Shown here piece by piece: positions 16,612 through 24,987 of a stretch of DNA of 57,594 nucleotides. The notes under the pieces were generated by a model, which ran no database searches, was not told where the DNA came from, and saw only the letters and a list, made by a program, of their open reading frames with translations. The position numbers and the translations under genes were made by a program. The DNA is from Collinsella aerofaciens (GTDB taxonomy: Bacteria; Actinomycetota; Coriobacteriia; Coriobacteriales; Coriobacteriaceae): positions 1 to 57,594 of the forward strand of contig NZ_WQPL01000038.1 of NCBI RefSeq assembly GCF_018785245.1. The letters are read 5' to 3'. Positions within the stretch are counted from its first letter, which is position 1; every line of letters starts with the position of its first letter.

Positions 16612-17955
16612 ATGGCCAGTGACAACGGAAAGAGCTTCCTCGACAAGTTTGCCGAGGTCTCTGCGAAGGTGGGAAACCAGGTTCACCTGCGTTCCCTGCG
16701 TGACGCCTTCGCGACCATCACGCCGCTCTATATCCTTGCGGGTATCGCGGTTCTTATTAACAACGTCGTGTTCCCTCTGTTCCCGCTCGATGCGGCGGGC
16801 CTTGCCAACCTTCAGACGTGGGGTTCGGCGATTACGCTGGGCACCCTCAACGTCTCTGCTATTATCTTGGCCGGATTGATTGGCTACAGCCTCGCTAAGA
16901 ACAAGCGCTTCGATAATCCGCTTGCTTGCATGGTCGTCGCTATCTCTGCCTTCGTCATCATGATGCCGCAGCAGATCACCGCCACGCTTGCCGCCACGAG
17001 CCCACTGCTCACCGACAAGATCACCTCCGCCGAGGTCACGGGCGCCCTTTCGACTGCCAACACCGGCACCAACGGTCTGTTCTCGGCTATTATCATCGCC
17101 CTGCTTTCCGTCTCGCTCTTCATCAAGATTTCTGGCGTCGAGAAGCTCAAGGTTAAGCTGGGCGAGGGCGTGCCTCCCGCGGTCTCCAACTCCTTCAACG
17201 TCATGATTCCGATGCTGCTTAACCTCGCGGTCTTCGCTCTTGCCGCAGCCCTGCTCGCCGTGGGCGCCGGCACCGATCTGTGCACCATCATCTCCACGTG
17301 CATCTCCAACCCGCTCAAGAGCATCATGAACGCTGGTCCGTGGGCTGTTATCCTCATCTACACCCTTGCTAACCTGCTGTTCTGCGTCGGTATTCACCAG
17401 TCCACCATCTCTGGCGCTACCGTCGAGCCGATCCTGACCATGCTCATCGTCGACAACATGGCTACCTTTGCCGCCGGTGGCACCATCCAGCCCGATCACT
17501 ACATGAACATGCAGATCGTTAACAGCTTCGCCCTCATCGGCGGCTCGGGCTGCACCCTCATGCTCCTGCTCGACACGCTCCTGTTCTCCAAAAACAAGGC
17601 TTCCGAGACCGTTTCCAAGATGGCTATCCTGCCTGGTCTGTTCAACATCAACGAGCCGGTTATCTACGGTTACCCCATCGTGTACAACCTGCCGCTCATG
17701 ATCCCGTTTGTCCTCCTTCCCGACCTGTTCATCGGCATCACCTATGGCCTTACCTGCGCAGGCATCATCAGCCCCTGCATCGCCCAGGTGCCCTGGACCA
17801 TGCCTCCCGTCATCAATGCCCTGCTCGCTACGGGCTTTGACTGGCGCGCTGGCGTGTGGCAGGCTATCGAGATTGTCATTGGCATGGCCGTCTACCTGCC
17901 CTTTATGAAGATTTCCGAGAAGGCAATCGCCAAGCAGGAGGCTCTCGCCGAGTAG
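16612..17955 (+). CDS. celB: PTS lactose/cellobiose-type EIIC permease
   Basis: This 447-residue integral membrane protein opens with FLDKFAEVSAKVGNQVHLRSLRDAFATITPLYILAG, typical of cellobiose EIIC, and has about ten hydrophobic segments. The sugar-site motif FNINEPVIYGYPIVYN is well conserved. It moves the sugar across the membrane during phosphorylation by EIIB. It works with the EIIB and EIIA genes downstream and the GH1 enzyme upstream. The TTAGGAG ribosome site is 5 nt before the ATG. The 162 nt before EIIB contain a GC-rich hairpin and a run of eight G. Confidence 0.93.
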   Translation: MASDNGKSFLDKFAEVSAKVGNQVHLRSLRDAFATITPLYILAGIAVLINNVVFPLFPLDAAGLANLQTWGSAITLGTLNVSAIILAGLIGYSLAKNKRFDNPLACMVVAISAFVIMMPQQITATLAATSPLLTDKITSAEVTGALSTANTGTNGLFSAIIIALLSVSLFIKISGVEKLKVKLGEGVPPAVSNSFNVMIPMLLNLAVFALAAALLAVGAGTDLCTIISTCISNPLKSIMNAGPWAVILIYTLANLLFCVGIHQSTISGATVEPILTMLIVDNMATFAAGGTIQPDHYMNMQIVNSFALIGGSGCTLMLLLDTLLFSKNKASETVSKMAILPGLFNINEPVIYGYPIVYNLPLMIPFVLLPDLFIGITYGLTCAGIISPCIAQVPWTMPPVINALLATGFDWRAGVWQAIEIVIGMAVYLPFMKISEKAIAKQEALAE

Positions 17956-18040
17956 AACGCCTAACGTTCGTCCCTTTCACCTTTGCGGGCGCCGGTACGC
18001 GGCGCCGGTGCCCGCAGCTCTCTCCCTTGTGTAAAGATGC

Positions 18041-18048
18041 GGGGGGGG
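18041..18048 (+). repeat. G8 homopolymer upstream of celA
   Basis: Eight consecutive G lie between a -35-like TTGTGT (18027-18032) and a -10-like CACAAT (18053-18058), with a 20-nt spacer. A change in tract length would change this spacer. Confidence 0.4.
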
Positions 18049-18117
18049 TGGGCACAATAGCCGCAAGGAATAAAACCAGTTGTCGTCTGCGCGCCGCGCA
18101 GTTATAAGGAGGAAACC

Positions 18118-18420
18118 ATGAAGAAGATCATGCTCTGCTGCAATGCCGGTATGTCCACGAGCCTGCTGGTCCAGAAGATGCAGGCCGAGGTTGCAAACCG
18201 TGGTCTGGATATTGAGGTCGAGGCTCGTCCCATGAACGAGGCCCACGATCACCTGGACGAGTGCGACATGTTGCTGCTTGGTCCGCAGATCGGCTACACC
18301 AAGGGCGATTTTGAGAAGGAGGCCGCCGGTCGTTTTCCGGTCGAGGTCATCAACATGGTCGACTACGGCCGCATGAACGCTGCCGGCATCATCGACCACT
18401 GCGTCAGCGTGATGGGCTAG
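18118..18420 (+). CDS. celA: PTS lactose/cellobiose-type EIIB
   Basis: This 100-residue cytoplasmic EIIB carries the phosphocysteine loop CNAGMSTS with Cys8 as the phosphorylated residue, and matches the family length. It accepts phosphate from EIIA and passes it to the sugar at EIIC. A strong AAGGAGG ribosome site is 6 nt upstream. Its stop codon touches the first possible start of the EIIA gene, so the two are translationally coupled. The order EIIC-EIIB-EIIA with the longest gap after EIIC suggests extra EIIB/EIIA expression or RNA processing. Confidence 0.94.
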   Translation: MKKIMLCCNAGMSTSLLVQKMQAEVANRGLDIEVEARPMNEAHDHLDECDMLLLGPQIGYTKGDFEKEAAGRFPVEVINMVDYGRMNAAGIIDHCVSVMG

Positions 18421-18429
18421 GTGCTCTGC

Positions 18430-18762
18430 ATGGAGGATATGAACGAACTGCAGATGACCTGCTTTGAGATCATCAGCTACGTCGGTACCGCCAAGAGCAT
18501 GTACATCAATGCCGTGCAAAAGGCCAAGGAGGGCGATTTTGACGCCGCCGAGGAGCTTATCAAGCAGGGCGACGAGGCCTATAACGGTGGCCACGATGTT
18601 CACATGGGGCTTCTGAAGAAGGAGGCCAACGGCGAACGTAACGGCGAGGCCCCGTTGATTTTGCTGCATGCCGAGGACCAGATGGCCGGCACCGAGACCA
18701 TGCGCGTCATGGCGACGGAGCTCATCGAGGTTCACAAGCAGCTGCAGGCACTTCAGGCCTAG
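18430..18762 (+). CDS. celC: PTS lactose/cellobiose-type EIIA
   Basis: This small helical protein carries the phosphohistidine in ILLHAEDQMAGTETM near the C-terminus and the family pattern IISYVGTAKSMYINAVQKAKEGDFDAAEELI. It takes phosphate from HPr and gives it to EIIB. The start is uncertain: GTG 18421 touches the celA stop, ATG 18430 is chosen as a compromise, and ATG 18439 has a GGAGG that is too close. All give a protein of the normal 105-113 residues. A strong terminator at 18821 ends the operon. Confidence 0.92.
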   Translation: MEDMNELQMTCFEIISYVGTAKSMYINAVQKAKEGDFDAAEELIKQGDEAYNGGHDVHMGLLKKEANGERNGEAPLILLHAEDQMAGTETMRVMATELIEVHKQLQALQA

Positions 18763-18820
18763 TCGGCGTTATCGCCGCGACGGACCGTGCGGTCCAACAG
18801 ACAACATAGTCCCTTTGACG

Positions 18821-18858
18821 GGCGCCGGGAGCCTCCGCCTCCCGGCGCCTTTATTTTT
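18821..18858 (+). terminator. Rho-independent terminator of the bgl-cel operon
   Basis: GGCGCCGGGA (18821-18830) pairs with TCCCGGCGCC (18840-18849), followed by TTTATTTTT. Confidence 0.9.
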
Positions 18859-18908
18859 GGGGATGGTCTTGCGCGGCCTGTTGGGCAGCCAATTGCGTTA
18901 CCCCAGAT

Positions 18909-18949
18909 AAAACCTGCCAAAACAAACCTGTCCCTTTTTGGTAGGTTTT
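18909..18949. repeat. REP-like inverted repeat before the glucokinase gene
   Basis: AAAACCTGCCAAAA (18909-18922) pairs with TTTTGGTAGGTTTT (18936-18949) with one mismatch; the loop contains AACCTGTCCC. It shares AACCTGCCAAA and CAAACC with the copy at 15030-15047. Confidence 0.55.
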
Positions 18950-19003
18950 TGCCTTGGGAGCGGTACCATACAGGCAATGTTTAAACGAGAAAGGCGGGCT
19001 CCC

Positions 19004-19957
19004 ATGGAACCTAAGCAGTACTACATCGGCATCGACGTCGGCGGCACTTCGGTTAAGGAGGGCCTGTTCGACGAGGACGGCAACCTGCTTGCCAAGGCCA
19101 GCGTGCCCACGCCTCCTATCGTTGACGCTGCGGGCTTTGCCGCGGTGACCGAGGCTATCGACCAGGTGGTCGCCAAGGCACAGATTCCGCGTGCCTTTGT
19201 GGCGGGCATTGGCCTGGCCGTTCCGTGTCCCATCCCGGCGTCGGGCGATGCCAAGGTCAAGGCCAACATTGCCATTAACCTGCCCGAGCTGAGGGTCGCC
19301 ATTCAGGAGCACTGCCCCGACGCGGTCGTTAAGTACGAGAACGATGCCAACGCCGCCGCCATGGGCGAGGCCTGGCTCGGCTCTGCCAAGGGTGTACAGA
19401 ACGTGGTGATGGTCACCATCGGTACCGGCGTGGGCGGCGGCGTTATCGTCAACGGCGACGTGGTGTCGGGCGTTGTGGGTGCCGGCGGCGAGATCGGCCA
19501 CATGTGCCTGAATCCGGCTGAGGAGCGCACCTGCGGCTGCGGCGGCCATGGCCACCTGGAGCAGTATTCCAGCGCCACCGGTGTGGTGAGCAACTACCTT
19601 GCCGAGTGCAAGAAGGCGGGCGTCGAGCCCATCGAGCTCACCGGCCCCTCAGATTCCAAGGACGTGTTCCAGGCCTGCCGCGAGGGCGACAAGCTTGCGC
19701 TGGCCGCGGCCGATACCATGGCCGACTATCTCGGTCGCGCCCTGGCGCTTATCGCCAACGTGGTCGACCCCGAGATGTTCCTGATCGGCGGCGGCGCCTC
19801 CGCCTCGGCCGATGTCTACCTCGACAAGGCTCGCGAGTACTTCCAGCGCTACGCGCTTTCCGCCTCGCGCGAGACGCCCATTAAGGTCGCTTCGCTCGGC
19901 AACGACGCCGGCATCATCGGCGCCGCCTACGTAGCTCTGCGCGCCGCTGGCAAATAG
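19004..19957 (+). CDS. ROK-family glucokinase
   Basis: The 317-residue protein phosphorylates glucose or a related sugar with ATP. It shows the phosphate loop DVGGTSVKEGLFDEDG, the IGTGVGGGV segment, the sugar-site GGEIGHM and the ROK zinc region TCGCGGHGHLEQYSSATG. In that region the third zinc cysteine of the usual CxCGxxGC pattern is replaced by His (HGHLE). ATG 19004 is chosen because the fold starts at once and AAAGG lies about 9 nt upstream. It follows the beta-glucoside operon, so it could phosphorylate the glucose that phospho-beta-glucosidase releases, but it is separated by a terminator and may serve glucose in general. Confidence 0.88.
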   Translation: MEPKQYYIGIDVGGTSVKEGLFDEDGNLLAKASVPTPPIVDAAGFAAVTEAIDQVVAKAQIPRAFVAGIGLAVPCPIPASGDAKVKANIAINLPELRVAIQEHCPDAVVKYENDANAAAMGEAWLGSAKGVQNVVMVTIGTGVGGGVIVNGDVVSGVVGAGGEIGHMCLNPAEERTCGCGGHGHLEQYSSATGVVSNYLAECKKAGVEPIELTGPSDSKDVFQACREGDKLALAAADTMADYLGRALALIANVVDPEMFLIGGGASASADVYLDKAREYFQRYALSASRETPIKVASLGNDAGIIGAAYVALRAAGK

Positions 19958-19958
19958 C

Positions 19959-20008
19959 TGGTGCAGGGGGGCGGGTTACTTTGCACCAACATGGTGCAAA
20001 AGGGACAG
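19959..20008. repeat. REP-like unit with three TGGTGCA arms
   Basis: TGGTGCA (19959-19965) pairs with TGCACCA (19982-19988), and a third TGGTGCA follows at 19992-19998 before AGGGACAG. It begins one base after the glucokinase stop codon and resembles the palindrome at 9551-9583. Confidence 0.5.
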
Positions 20009-20122
20009 CCTTGGCCCCCATACCTGCCCCAAAATATGCCGTGGCTCTTCCGTCTGCGAAGGCTCGGCATCGGCGTGCTACCATAGCTACGTCTAAGTAC
20101 ACATATCAAGTGGAGGATATCC

Positions 20123-21046
20123 ATGGCAAACGTTCTTGTCTTTGGTCACCAGAACCCCGATAACGACGCCATCATGAGCGCCGTCGTTCTGTCCCAGCTG
20201 CTCAACCAGGTTGAGTATGCCGGCAACACCTATGAGGCCTGCGCCCTGGGCCAGCTTCCGGCCGAGTCCGCCAAGCTGCTCGCCGACGCCGGCATCGCCG
20301 AGCCCCGCGTGATCGAGTCCGTCGAGGCCGGTCAGCTCGTCGTCCTCACTGACCACAACGAGTCCGCCCAGTCCGTTGCCGGTCTTAAGGACGCCACAGT
20401 CTTTGGTGTCGTCGACCATCACCGCATCGGCGACTTCGAGACCGCCGGCCCGCTGCACTACATCTGCCTGCCCTGGGGTTCCAGCTGCACCATCGTCACC
20501 AAGCTCGCCGGCGTGCTCGGCGTTGAGCTTTCCGACGTTCAGGCCAAGCTGCTGCTCTCGGCCATGATGACCGACACGCTCATGCTCAAGAGCCCCACCA
20601 CCACCGATGTCGACCGCGCCGTCGCCGCCAAGCTCGGCGAGCAGGTGGGCGTCGACCCGGTCAAGTTTGGCATGGAGGTCTTCCTCACCCGTCCGTCCGG
20701 CTCCTTCACCGCTGCCGAGATGGTCGGCAACGACATCAAGATGTTCGAGCCCGCCGGCAAGAAGCTGCTCATCGGCCAGTACGAGACCGTCGACAAGAGC
20801 CGCGCGCTCGGCATGATCGACGAGGTCCGCGAGGCCATGCGCGCCTACGCCGCCGAGAAGGGCGCTGACGGCATTGTCCTGTGCATCACCGACATCATGG
20901 AGGAGGGCTCGCAGGTCCTGCTCGAGGGTGAGACCGAGGCCGCTCAGAAGGGCCTGGGCATCGCCGACGAGCACGACGGCGTCTGGATGCCGGGCGTTCT
21001 CTCCCGTAAGAAGCAGGTTGCTGCCCCCATCATGGCCGCCTGCTAG
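20123..21046 (+). CDS. ppaC: Manganese-dependent inorganic pyrophosphatase
   Basis: This family II (DHH) pyrophosphatase hydrolyses diphosphate and so drives biosynthetic reactions. The N-terminal metal site FGHQNPDNDAI (H9, D13, D15), the DHH motif VVDHHRIGDFET and the AAMMTDTL-like aspartate site are present; the late SRKKQVAAPI segment binds phosphate. At 307 residues it matches the Bacillus and Streptococcus enzymes. It is monocistronic with GTGGAGG upstream of the ATG and a strong terminator after it. Confidence 0.96.
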   Translation: MANVLVFGHQNPDNDAIMSAVVLSQLLNQVEYAGNTYEACALGQLPAESAKLLADAGIAEPRVIESVEAGQLVVLTDHNESAQSVAGLKDATVFGVVDHHRIGDFETAGPLHYICLPWGSSCTIVTKLAGVLGVELSDVQAKLLLSAMMTDTLMLKSPTTTDVDRAVAAKLGEQVGVDPVKFGMEVFLTRPSGSFTAAEMVGNDIKMFEPAGKKLLIGQYETVDKSRALGMIDEVREAMRAYAAEKGADGIVLCITDIMEEGSQVLLEGETEAAQKGLGIADEHDGVWMPGVLSRKKQVAAPIMAAC

Positions 21047-21066
21047 GTTCTTTTGGCCTAACACCG

Positions 21067-21106
21067 ACGACCGGACCGCGGACGCCCCGCGCTCCGGTCG
21101 TTTTTT
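21067..21106 (+). terminator. Rho-independent terminator after ppaC
   Basis: ACGACCGGA (21067-21075) pairs with TCCGGTCGT (21093-21101) around a GC-rich loop, followed by six T. Confidence 0.88.
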
Positions 21107-21245
21107 GTGCACGGCACCGCGTTGTCTATTGGACAGGGGCGCCCGTGCCGTTGAGCAAATAATGTTCAACCTGTGGTTCCGCTTTTCGGCCACGTCTGCG
21201 TGCTTGTCGTGCAGGGTAGGCTAGATGCAAGCGTAATTCGTTGGA

Positions 21246-21281
21246 GCGCGGCGCCGCCATCTGGGCGGGCCGTGCTTTTTT
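21246..21281 (+). promoter_or_regulatory. Terminator-like attenuator in the nhaA leader
   Basis: GCGCGGC (21246-21252) and CCGCC (21254-21258) pair with GGCGG (21264-21268) and GCCGTGC (21269-21275) around an ATCTG loop; six T follow at 21276-21281. It lies 34 nt before the nhaA start, while ppaC already has its own terminator at 21067-21106. A second hairpin, ACGGGA-GTCT-TCCCGT (21285-21300), directly abuts the GAAAGGAG ribosome site. Confidence 0.65.
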
Positions 21282-21314
21282 AAGACGGGAGTCTTCCCGT
21301 GAAAGGAGCCGCCC

Positions 21315-22673
21315 ATGGCAGCACCCGAGCAGCTGTTTAACGTCCGTGAGCGCAAGCGTTTTGAGCGCCATGACATTTGGGAGCGCATCGCCGAGAACGG
21401 CACGATTTCCGCCGCCGTCATGGTCTTCGCCGCCATCGCCGCCGTCATTTGCGCCAACACCGATGCCTACGAGGCCATCCATCACTTTTTGGAGACCCCG
21501 TTGTATGTGGGTCTGGGCAACCTTACGGCCGGTCTCACCGTTGAGCTTTTCGTCAACGACTTCCTTATGGCGATCTTCTTTTTGCTGGTGGGCATCGAGC
21601 TTAAGTACGAGATGACGGTCGGTGAGCTCAAGAATCCGCGTCAGGCCATGCTTCCCATGCTGGCGGCCGTGGGCGGCGTCGTCGTTCCCGCCTGCATCTA
21701 CCTGATCTTTAACCATGCCGGCGCCCGCAACGGTTGGGCCATCCCCATGGCAACCGATATTGCCTTTGCGCTGGGCGTGCTGTCGCTTTTGGGCAATCGC
21801 GTGCCCAACGGCGTGCGCGTGTTCTTCTCGACGCTCGCCATCGCCGACGACCTCATCTCCATCGCCGCCATCGCCATCTTCTACGGTCAGAGCCCCAATC
21901 CGTTTTGGTTGGGCGCCGCCGCGCTTGTGACCTGTGCGCTCGTGTGGCTCAACAAGACGCAGCATTATCGCCTTGCCCCGTATTCGGTACTGGGCCTGCT
22001 GTTGTGGTTCTGCATGTTCAAGAGCGGCGTACACGCTACGCTTGCCGGCGTCATCCTGGCCTTCACCATCCCGGCCAAGTGCGGCGTCAAGCTCGATAGC
22101 CTCACCGATTGGTTGGGCGAGTGCCTGCCGCTGCTCGATGACCGCTACGACGACGAGGCGCACATCCTGGGCCAGCATGACTTTACCGTCTCGACCACCA
22201 AGGTCGAGCGCGTCATGCACCGCGTGACTCCGCCGCTTATCCGCATGGAGCGTCTGATCTCCACGCCGGTCAACTTTGTGATCCTGCCGATCTTTGCGTT
22301 CGTGAACGCGCAGGTTCGCCTAGTGGGCGTTGACATGAGCACGCTGCTCACCGATCCGGTGACGCTTGGCGTGTACTTTGGCATGCTGCTGGGCAAGCCG
22401 ATCGGCATCTTTGGCATGACGTTCGCCTTGGTCAAGCTCAAGGCCTGCGAGCTGCCGCACAATGTCAACTGGCATATGATTGCCGGCGTGGGCATTCTGG
22501 GCGGTATCGGCTTTACCATGTCGATTCTCATCAGCGGCCTCGCCTTCCCGACGGCCCAGTTTGAGGTTCTGGCTGCCAAGGCCGCTATTCTCGCCGGCTC
22601 TGTCACCGCGGCCGTACTTGGCATGATCTACATGAGTGTGATCTGCAAGCACCCCGCGCCCAAGGACAAGTAA
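21315..22673 (+). CDS. nhaA: Na+/H+ antiporter NhaA
   Basis: NhaA exports sodium (or lithium) in exchange for protons and keeps cytoplasmic pH and salt in balance. The ion-binding aspartate pair is visible in LAIADDLISIAAIAIFY, and the family segments VGIELKYEMTVGEL, ATDIAFALGVLSLLG and GIGFTMSILISGLAF are present across about 12 membrane helices. The 452-residue length is above the E. coli length of 388, with the extra part mainly in a hydrophilic loop near residues 270-310. GAAAGGAG is 6 nt before the ATG. The leader has an attenuator-like hairpin. Confidence 0.95.
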   Translation: MAAPEQLFNVRERKRFERHDIWERIAENGTISAAVMVFAAIAAVICANTDAYEAIHHFLETPLYVGLGNLTAGLTVELFVNDFLMAIFFLLVGIELKYEMTVGELKNPRQAMLPMLAAVGGVVVPACIYLIFNHAGARNGWAIPMATDIAFALGVLSLLGNRVPNGVRVFFSTLAIADDLISIAAIAIFYGQSPNPFWLGAAALVTCALVWLNKTQHYRLAPYSVLGLLLWFCMFKSGVHATLAGVILAFTIPAKCGVKLDSLTDWLGECLPLLDDRYDDEAHILGQHDFTVSTTKVERVMHRVTPPLIRMERLISTPVNFVILPIFAFVNAQVRLVGVDMSTLLTDPVTLGVYFGMLLGKPIGIFGMTFALVKLKACELPHNVNWHMIAGVGILGGIGFTMSILISGLAFPTAQFEVLAAKAAILAGSVTAAVLGMIYMSVICKHPAPKDK

Positions 22674-22690
22674 AAGCACATACAAGTTTG

Positions 22691-22728
22691 AAAACGCCGC
22701 CTGTGAACACCATCACAAGCGGCGTTTT
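22691..22728. terminator. Bidirectional terminator between nhaA and the small minus-strand gene
   Basis: AAAACGCCGC (22691-22700) pairs with GCGGCGTTTT (22719-22728), with an inner GTGA/TCAC pairing. T-tracts exist on both strands. Confidence 0.85.
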
Positions 22729-22756
22729 AGTCATTGGGGACGTTCTTAAATGACTA
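22728..22756. repeat. REP-like palindrome, GGGGACGTTC type, second copy
   Basis: TAGTCATT (22728-22735) pairs with AATGACTA (22749-22756) around GGGGACGTTCTT. It is nearly identical to 2240-2270. Confidence 0.6.
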
Positions 22757-22759
22757 GGT

Positions 22760-23014
22760 TTATTCCACGGTGCCGTAGACGGCGCCCCAGCCGTGGGCGG
22801 CCAAGGCGGAGTTGAGCTGGTCGCAAAGTGACTGGCGGTCGTAATAGCCGGGCGGCAAAAGGTTCACGATTTCCATGAGATCGGGTGCCAGGTCCAAGAT
22901 TTCGGCCTGTACGATCAGATCCAGGCGGTCGATGGCGTGGCGGTCGTAAAACAGTCCGTCGACCAGGCGCTGAAGGTCGCCGAATTCCTCGGCCTGGAAC
23001 GATCCGTACTCCAT
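22760..23014 (-). CDS. Small conserved hypothetical protein
   Basis: This 84-residue protein is not recognised. It has no membrane segment or Cys motif, is acidic (EYGSFQAEEFGDL at the N-terminus), and contains the region DLIVQAEILDLAPDLMEIVNLLPPGYYDR. The gene is believable because AAGGAGG lies 5 nt before the ATG on the minus strand, codons are typical of the window and a terminator follows. Its promoter region lies back to back with that of the aminotransferase gene. No function is suggested. Confidence 0.72.
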   Translation of the reverse strand: MEYGSFQAEEFGDLQRLVDGLFYDRHAIDRLDLIVQAEILDLAPDLMEIVNLLPPGYYDRQSLCDQLNSALAAHGWGAVYGTVE

Positions 23015-23163
23015 AGTGCCTCCTTGGGCGCTTCATGCCGGCATGCGCGGCGATTCGTAATTCATTGCGATGGACTTAATCTATCACGGCTTCATAACGT
23101 TGCGACGGTAGCGGTCTATACTTAGAAGAATTGCAACGTACCGCTTCGTGAAAGGTCGCACCC

Positions 23164-24468
23164 ATGCAGACGATCTACCAGAAGATGGAAACCACCGAAC
23201 TCGATGCCGCCATCGAGGCGCTCAAGGCCGAGGTCGCCGAGGTCAAGGCCAAGGGCCTGGCGCTCGACATGGCCCGCGGCAAGCCGTCGCCCTCCCAGGT
23301 GGACATCTCTCGACCCATGCTCGATATCCTCAATGCCGATGCCGATCTGCACGACGGCAACGTCGACTGTTCCAACTACGGCTGCTTTGAGGGCATTCCC
23401 TCGGCACGCAAGCTAGCGGGGGAGTTCCTGGGTTGCCCCGCCGAGCAGACGCTCGTGCTGGGTTCGTCGAGCCTGCTGATCGAGCACGATATCGCCGGTA
23501 TGTTCTGGCGTTGCGGCTCGTGCGGCAACGAGCCCTGGGAGGCTTACGAGGCAGCGCACGACGGCAAGAAGGTCAAGTTTCTGTGCCCTGTTCCCGGCTA
23601 CGACCGCCACTTTGGCATCACCGCCGATCTGGGTATCGAGAACGTCCCCGTCGCGATGACCGACAACGGCCCCGACATGGACGAGGTCGAGCGCCTCGTC
23701 GCCGCCGACGATTCCATCAAGGGCATCTGGTGCGTGCCCAAGTATTCCAACCCCACGGGCATCACCTTTAGCGAGGACACTGTGCGCCGCCTGATTGAGA
23801 TGCCCACGGCCGCACCCGATTTCCGCATCTTCTGGGACAACGCCTACTGCGTGCACGACCTGTACGACGAGACCGACGAGCTCGCAAACATCTTTGACCT
23901 CGCTCGCGCGGCGGGCACCGAGGACCGCGTGGTGGCATTTGCCTCGACGTCCAAGATCACCTTCCCGGGCGCCGGTATCGGCTTTATCGGTGCGAGCCCC
24001 GCGGTCATCGCCGAGTTCTCCAAGCGCCTGAAGGCCGGCCTCATCAGCGCCGACAAGCTCAACCAGCTGCGTCACGTGCGCTTCCTTCCCACCATCGAGG
24101 CGGTCAAGGAGCACATGAAAAAGCATGCCGAGTTTTTGCGTCCGCGCTTTGAGGCCGTTGAGCGCAAGCTCACCGAGGGCCTGGGCGGCACGGGCTGCGC
24201 CACCTGGACGCATCCCCGCGGCGGCTACTTTGTAAGCTTCGATGGTCCCGAGGGCTCGGCCCAAAAGGTCGCCGCGCTGTGCGCCGACCTGGGCGTTAAG
24301 CTCACGCCGGCCGGTGCTACCTGGCCCTATGGCAAGGATCCGCGCGATACCAACATCCGCATCGCGCCGAGCTATCCCACGGTCGAGGACCTGGAGGCCG
24401 CGCTCGATGTGCTGGTGCTGGCCGTTAAGCTTGTCGCTGCCGAGCTCGCGCGTGCCGAGCGCGCCTAA
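23164..24468 (+). CDS. PLP-dependent aspartate aminotransferase-type enzyme
   Basis: This 434-residue fold-type I aminotransferase resembles the Asp_aminotransf family (PF12897) found in actinobacteria such as Corynebacterium. The PLP lysine is in FASTSKITFPGAG, the pocket segment is PKYSNPTGITF with DNAYCVHDLY, and the family ending HPRGGYFVSFDG is present. It likely transfers the amino group between aspartate and 2-oxoglutarate; the substrate is inferred from the family. A TATACT (23117-23122) lies 41 nt before the ATG, and a GAAAGG ribosome site precedes the start. It is followed after 51 nt by the STAS gene. Confidence 0.88.
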   Translation: MQTIYQKMETTELDAAIEALKAEVAEVKAKGLALDMARGKPSPSQVDISRPMLDILNADADLHDGNVDCSNYGCFEGIPSARKLAGEFLGCPAEQTLVLGSSSLLIEHDIAGMFWRCGSCGNEPWEAYEAAHDGKKVKFLCPVPGYDRHFGITADLGIENVPVAMTDNGPDMDEVERLVAADDSIKGIWCVPKYSNPTGITFSEDTVRRLIEMPTAAPDFRIFWDNAYCVHDLYDETDELANIFDLARAAGTEDRVVAFASTSKITFPGAGIGFIGASPAVIAEFSKRLKAGLISADKLNQLRHVRFLPTIEAVKEHMKKHAEFLRPRFEAVERKLTEGLGGTGCATWTHPRGGYFVSFDGPEGSAQKVAALCADLGVKLTPAGATWPYGKDPRDTNIRIAPSYPTVEDLEAALDVLVLAVKLVAAELARAERA

Positions 24469-24519
24469 CGCGCGGCTTCCCGTACTATCCGCACCTTCGA
24501 TACGTAAAGGAGCATATAC

Positions 24520-24834
24520 ATGGATTTGGGTATTTCCACCAACCCCACGCCAGAGCTCTACACCATTAAGGTAACCGGCGAGATCGATATCTCTAACGCC
24601 GATAGCCTGCGCAATGCCATCGACCTGGCGCTCGAGCAGCCCACTGAGGCCGTTGAGCTCGATTTTGCCCAGGTGAGCTACATCGATTCAACGGGCATTG
24701 GCGTGCTCGTGGGCGCCGCGCACCACGCGGTCGACCACGGCAAGCGTTTTGGCTGCACCAATGTGCAGCCCCCGGTAATGCGCGTGGTTCAGCTGTTGGG
24801 TGTCGACCAGGAGATTTCGATCACCGCTGCATAA
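24520..24834 (+). CDS. STAS-domain protein, anti-sigma factor antagonist type
   Basis: This 104-residue STAS domain protein carries the phospho-acceptor Ser57 in YIDSTGIGVL, as in SpoIIAA and RsbV. Such proteins free a sigma factor by binding its anti-sigma kinase when unphosphorylated. No anti-sigma kinase or sigma factor gene is adjacent, so its partner is elsewhere or it acts in another pathway. TAAAGGAG lies 8 nt before the ATG. Confidence 0.88.
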   Translation: MDLGISTNPTPELYTIKVTGEIDISNADSLRNAIDLALEQPTEAVELDFAQVSYIDSTGIGVLVGAAHHAVDHGKRFGCTNVQPPVMRVVQLLGVDQEISITAA

Positions 24835-24955
24835 TCTTTGCCCCCAAAAGGGCGTGCCGTTTGGCATATGTTTGTGATGCGCTCGGACGTTTTGGCGTCC
24901 GGGCGCTATACTTGACCGAATGAATAGACGAGTTCCGGCCGAATGGCGCGGTGCG

Positions 24956-24975
24956 GGCTCGACTCACATCGAGCC
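24956..24975 (+). promoter_or_regulatory. Hairpin immediately before the tatB ribosome site
   Basis: GGCTCGA (24956-24962) pairs with TCGAGCC (24969-24975), two bases before the GGAGG site (24978-24982). A -10-like TATACT lies at 24907-24912. The position suggests an effect on ribosome access, without proof. Confidence 0.4.
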
Positions 24976-24987
24976 TTGGAGGTATGT

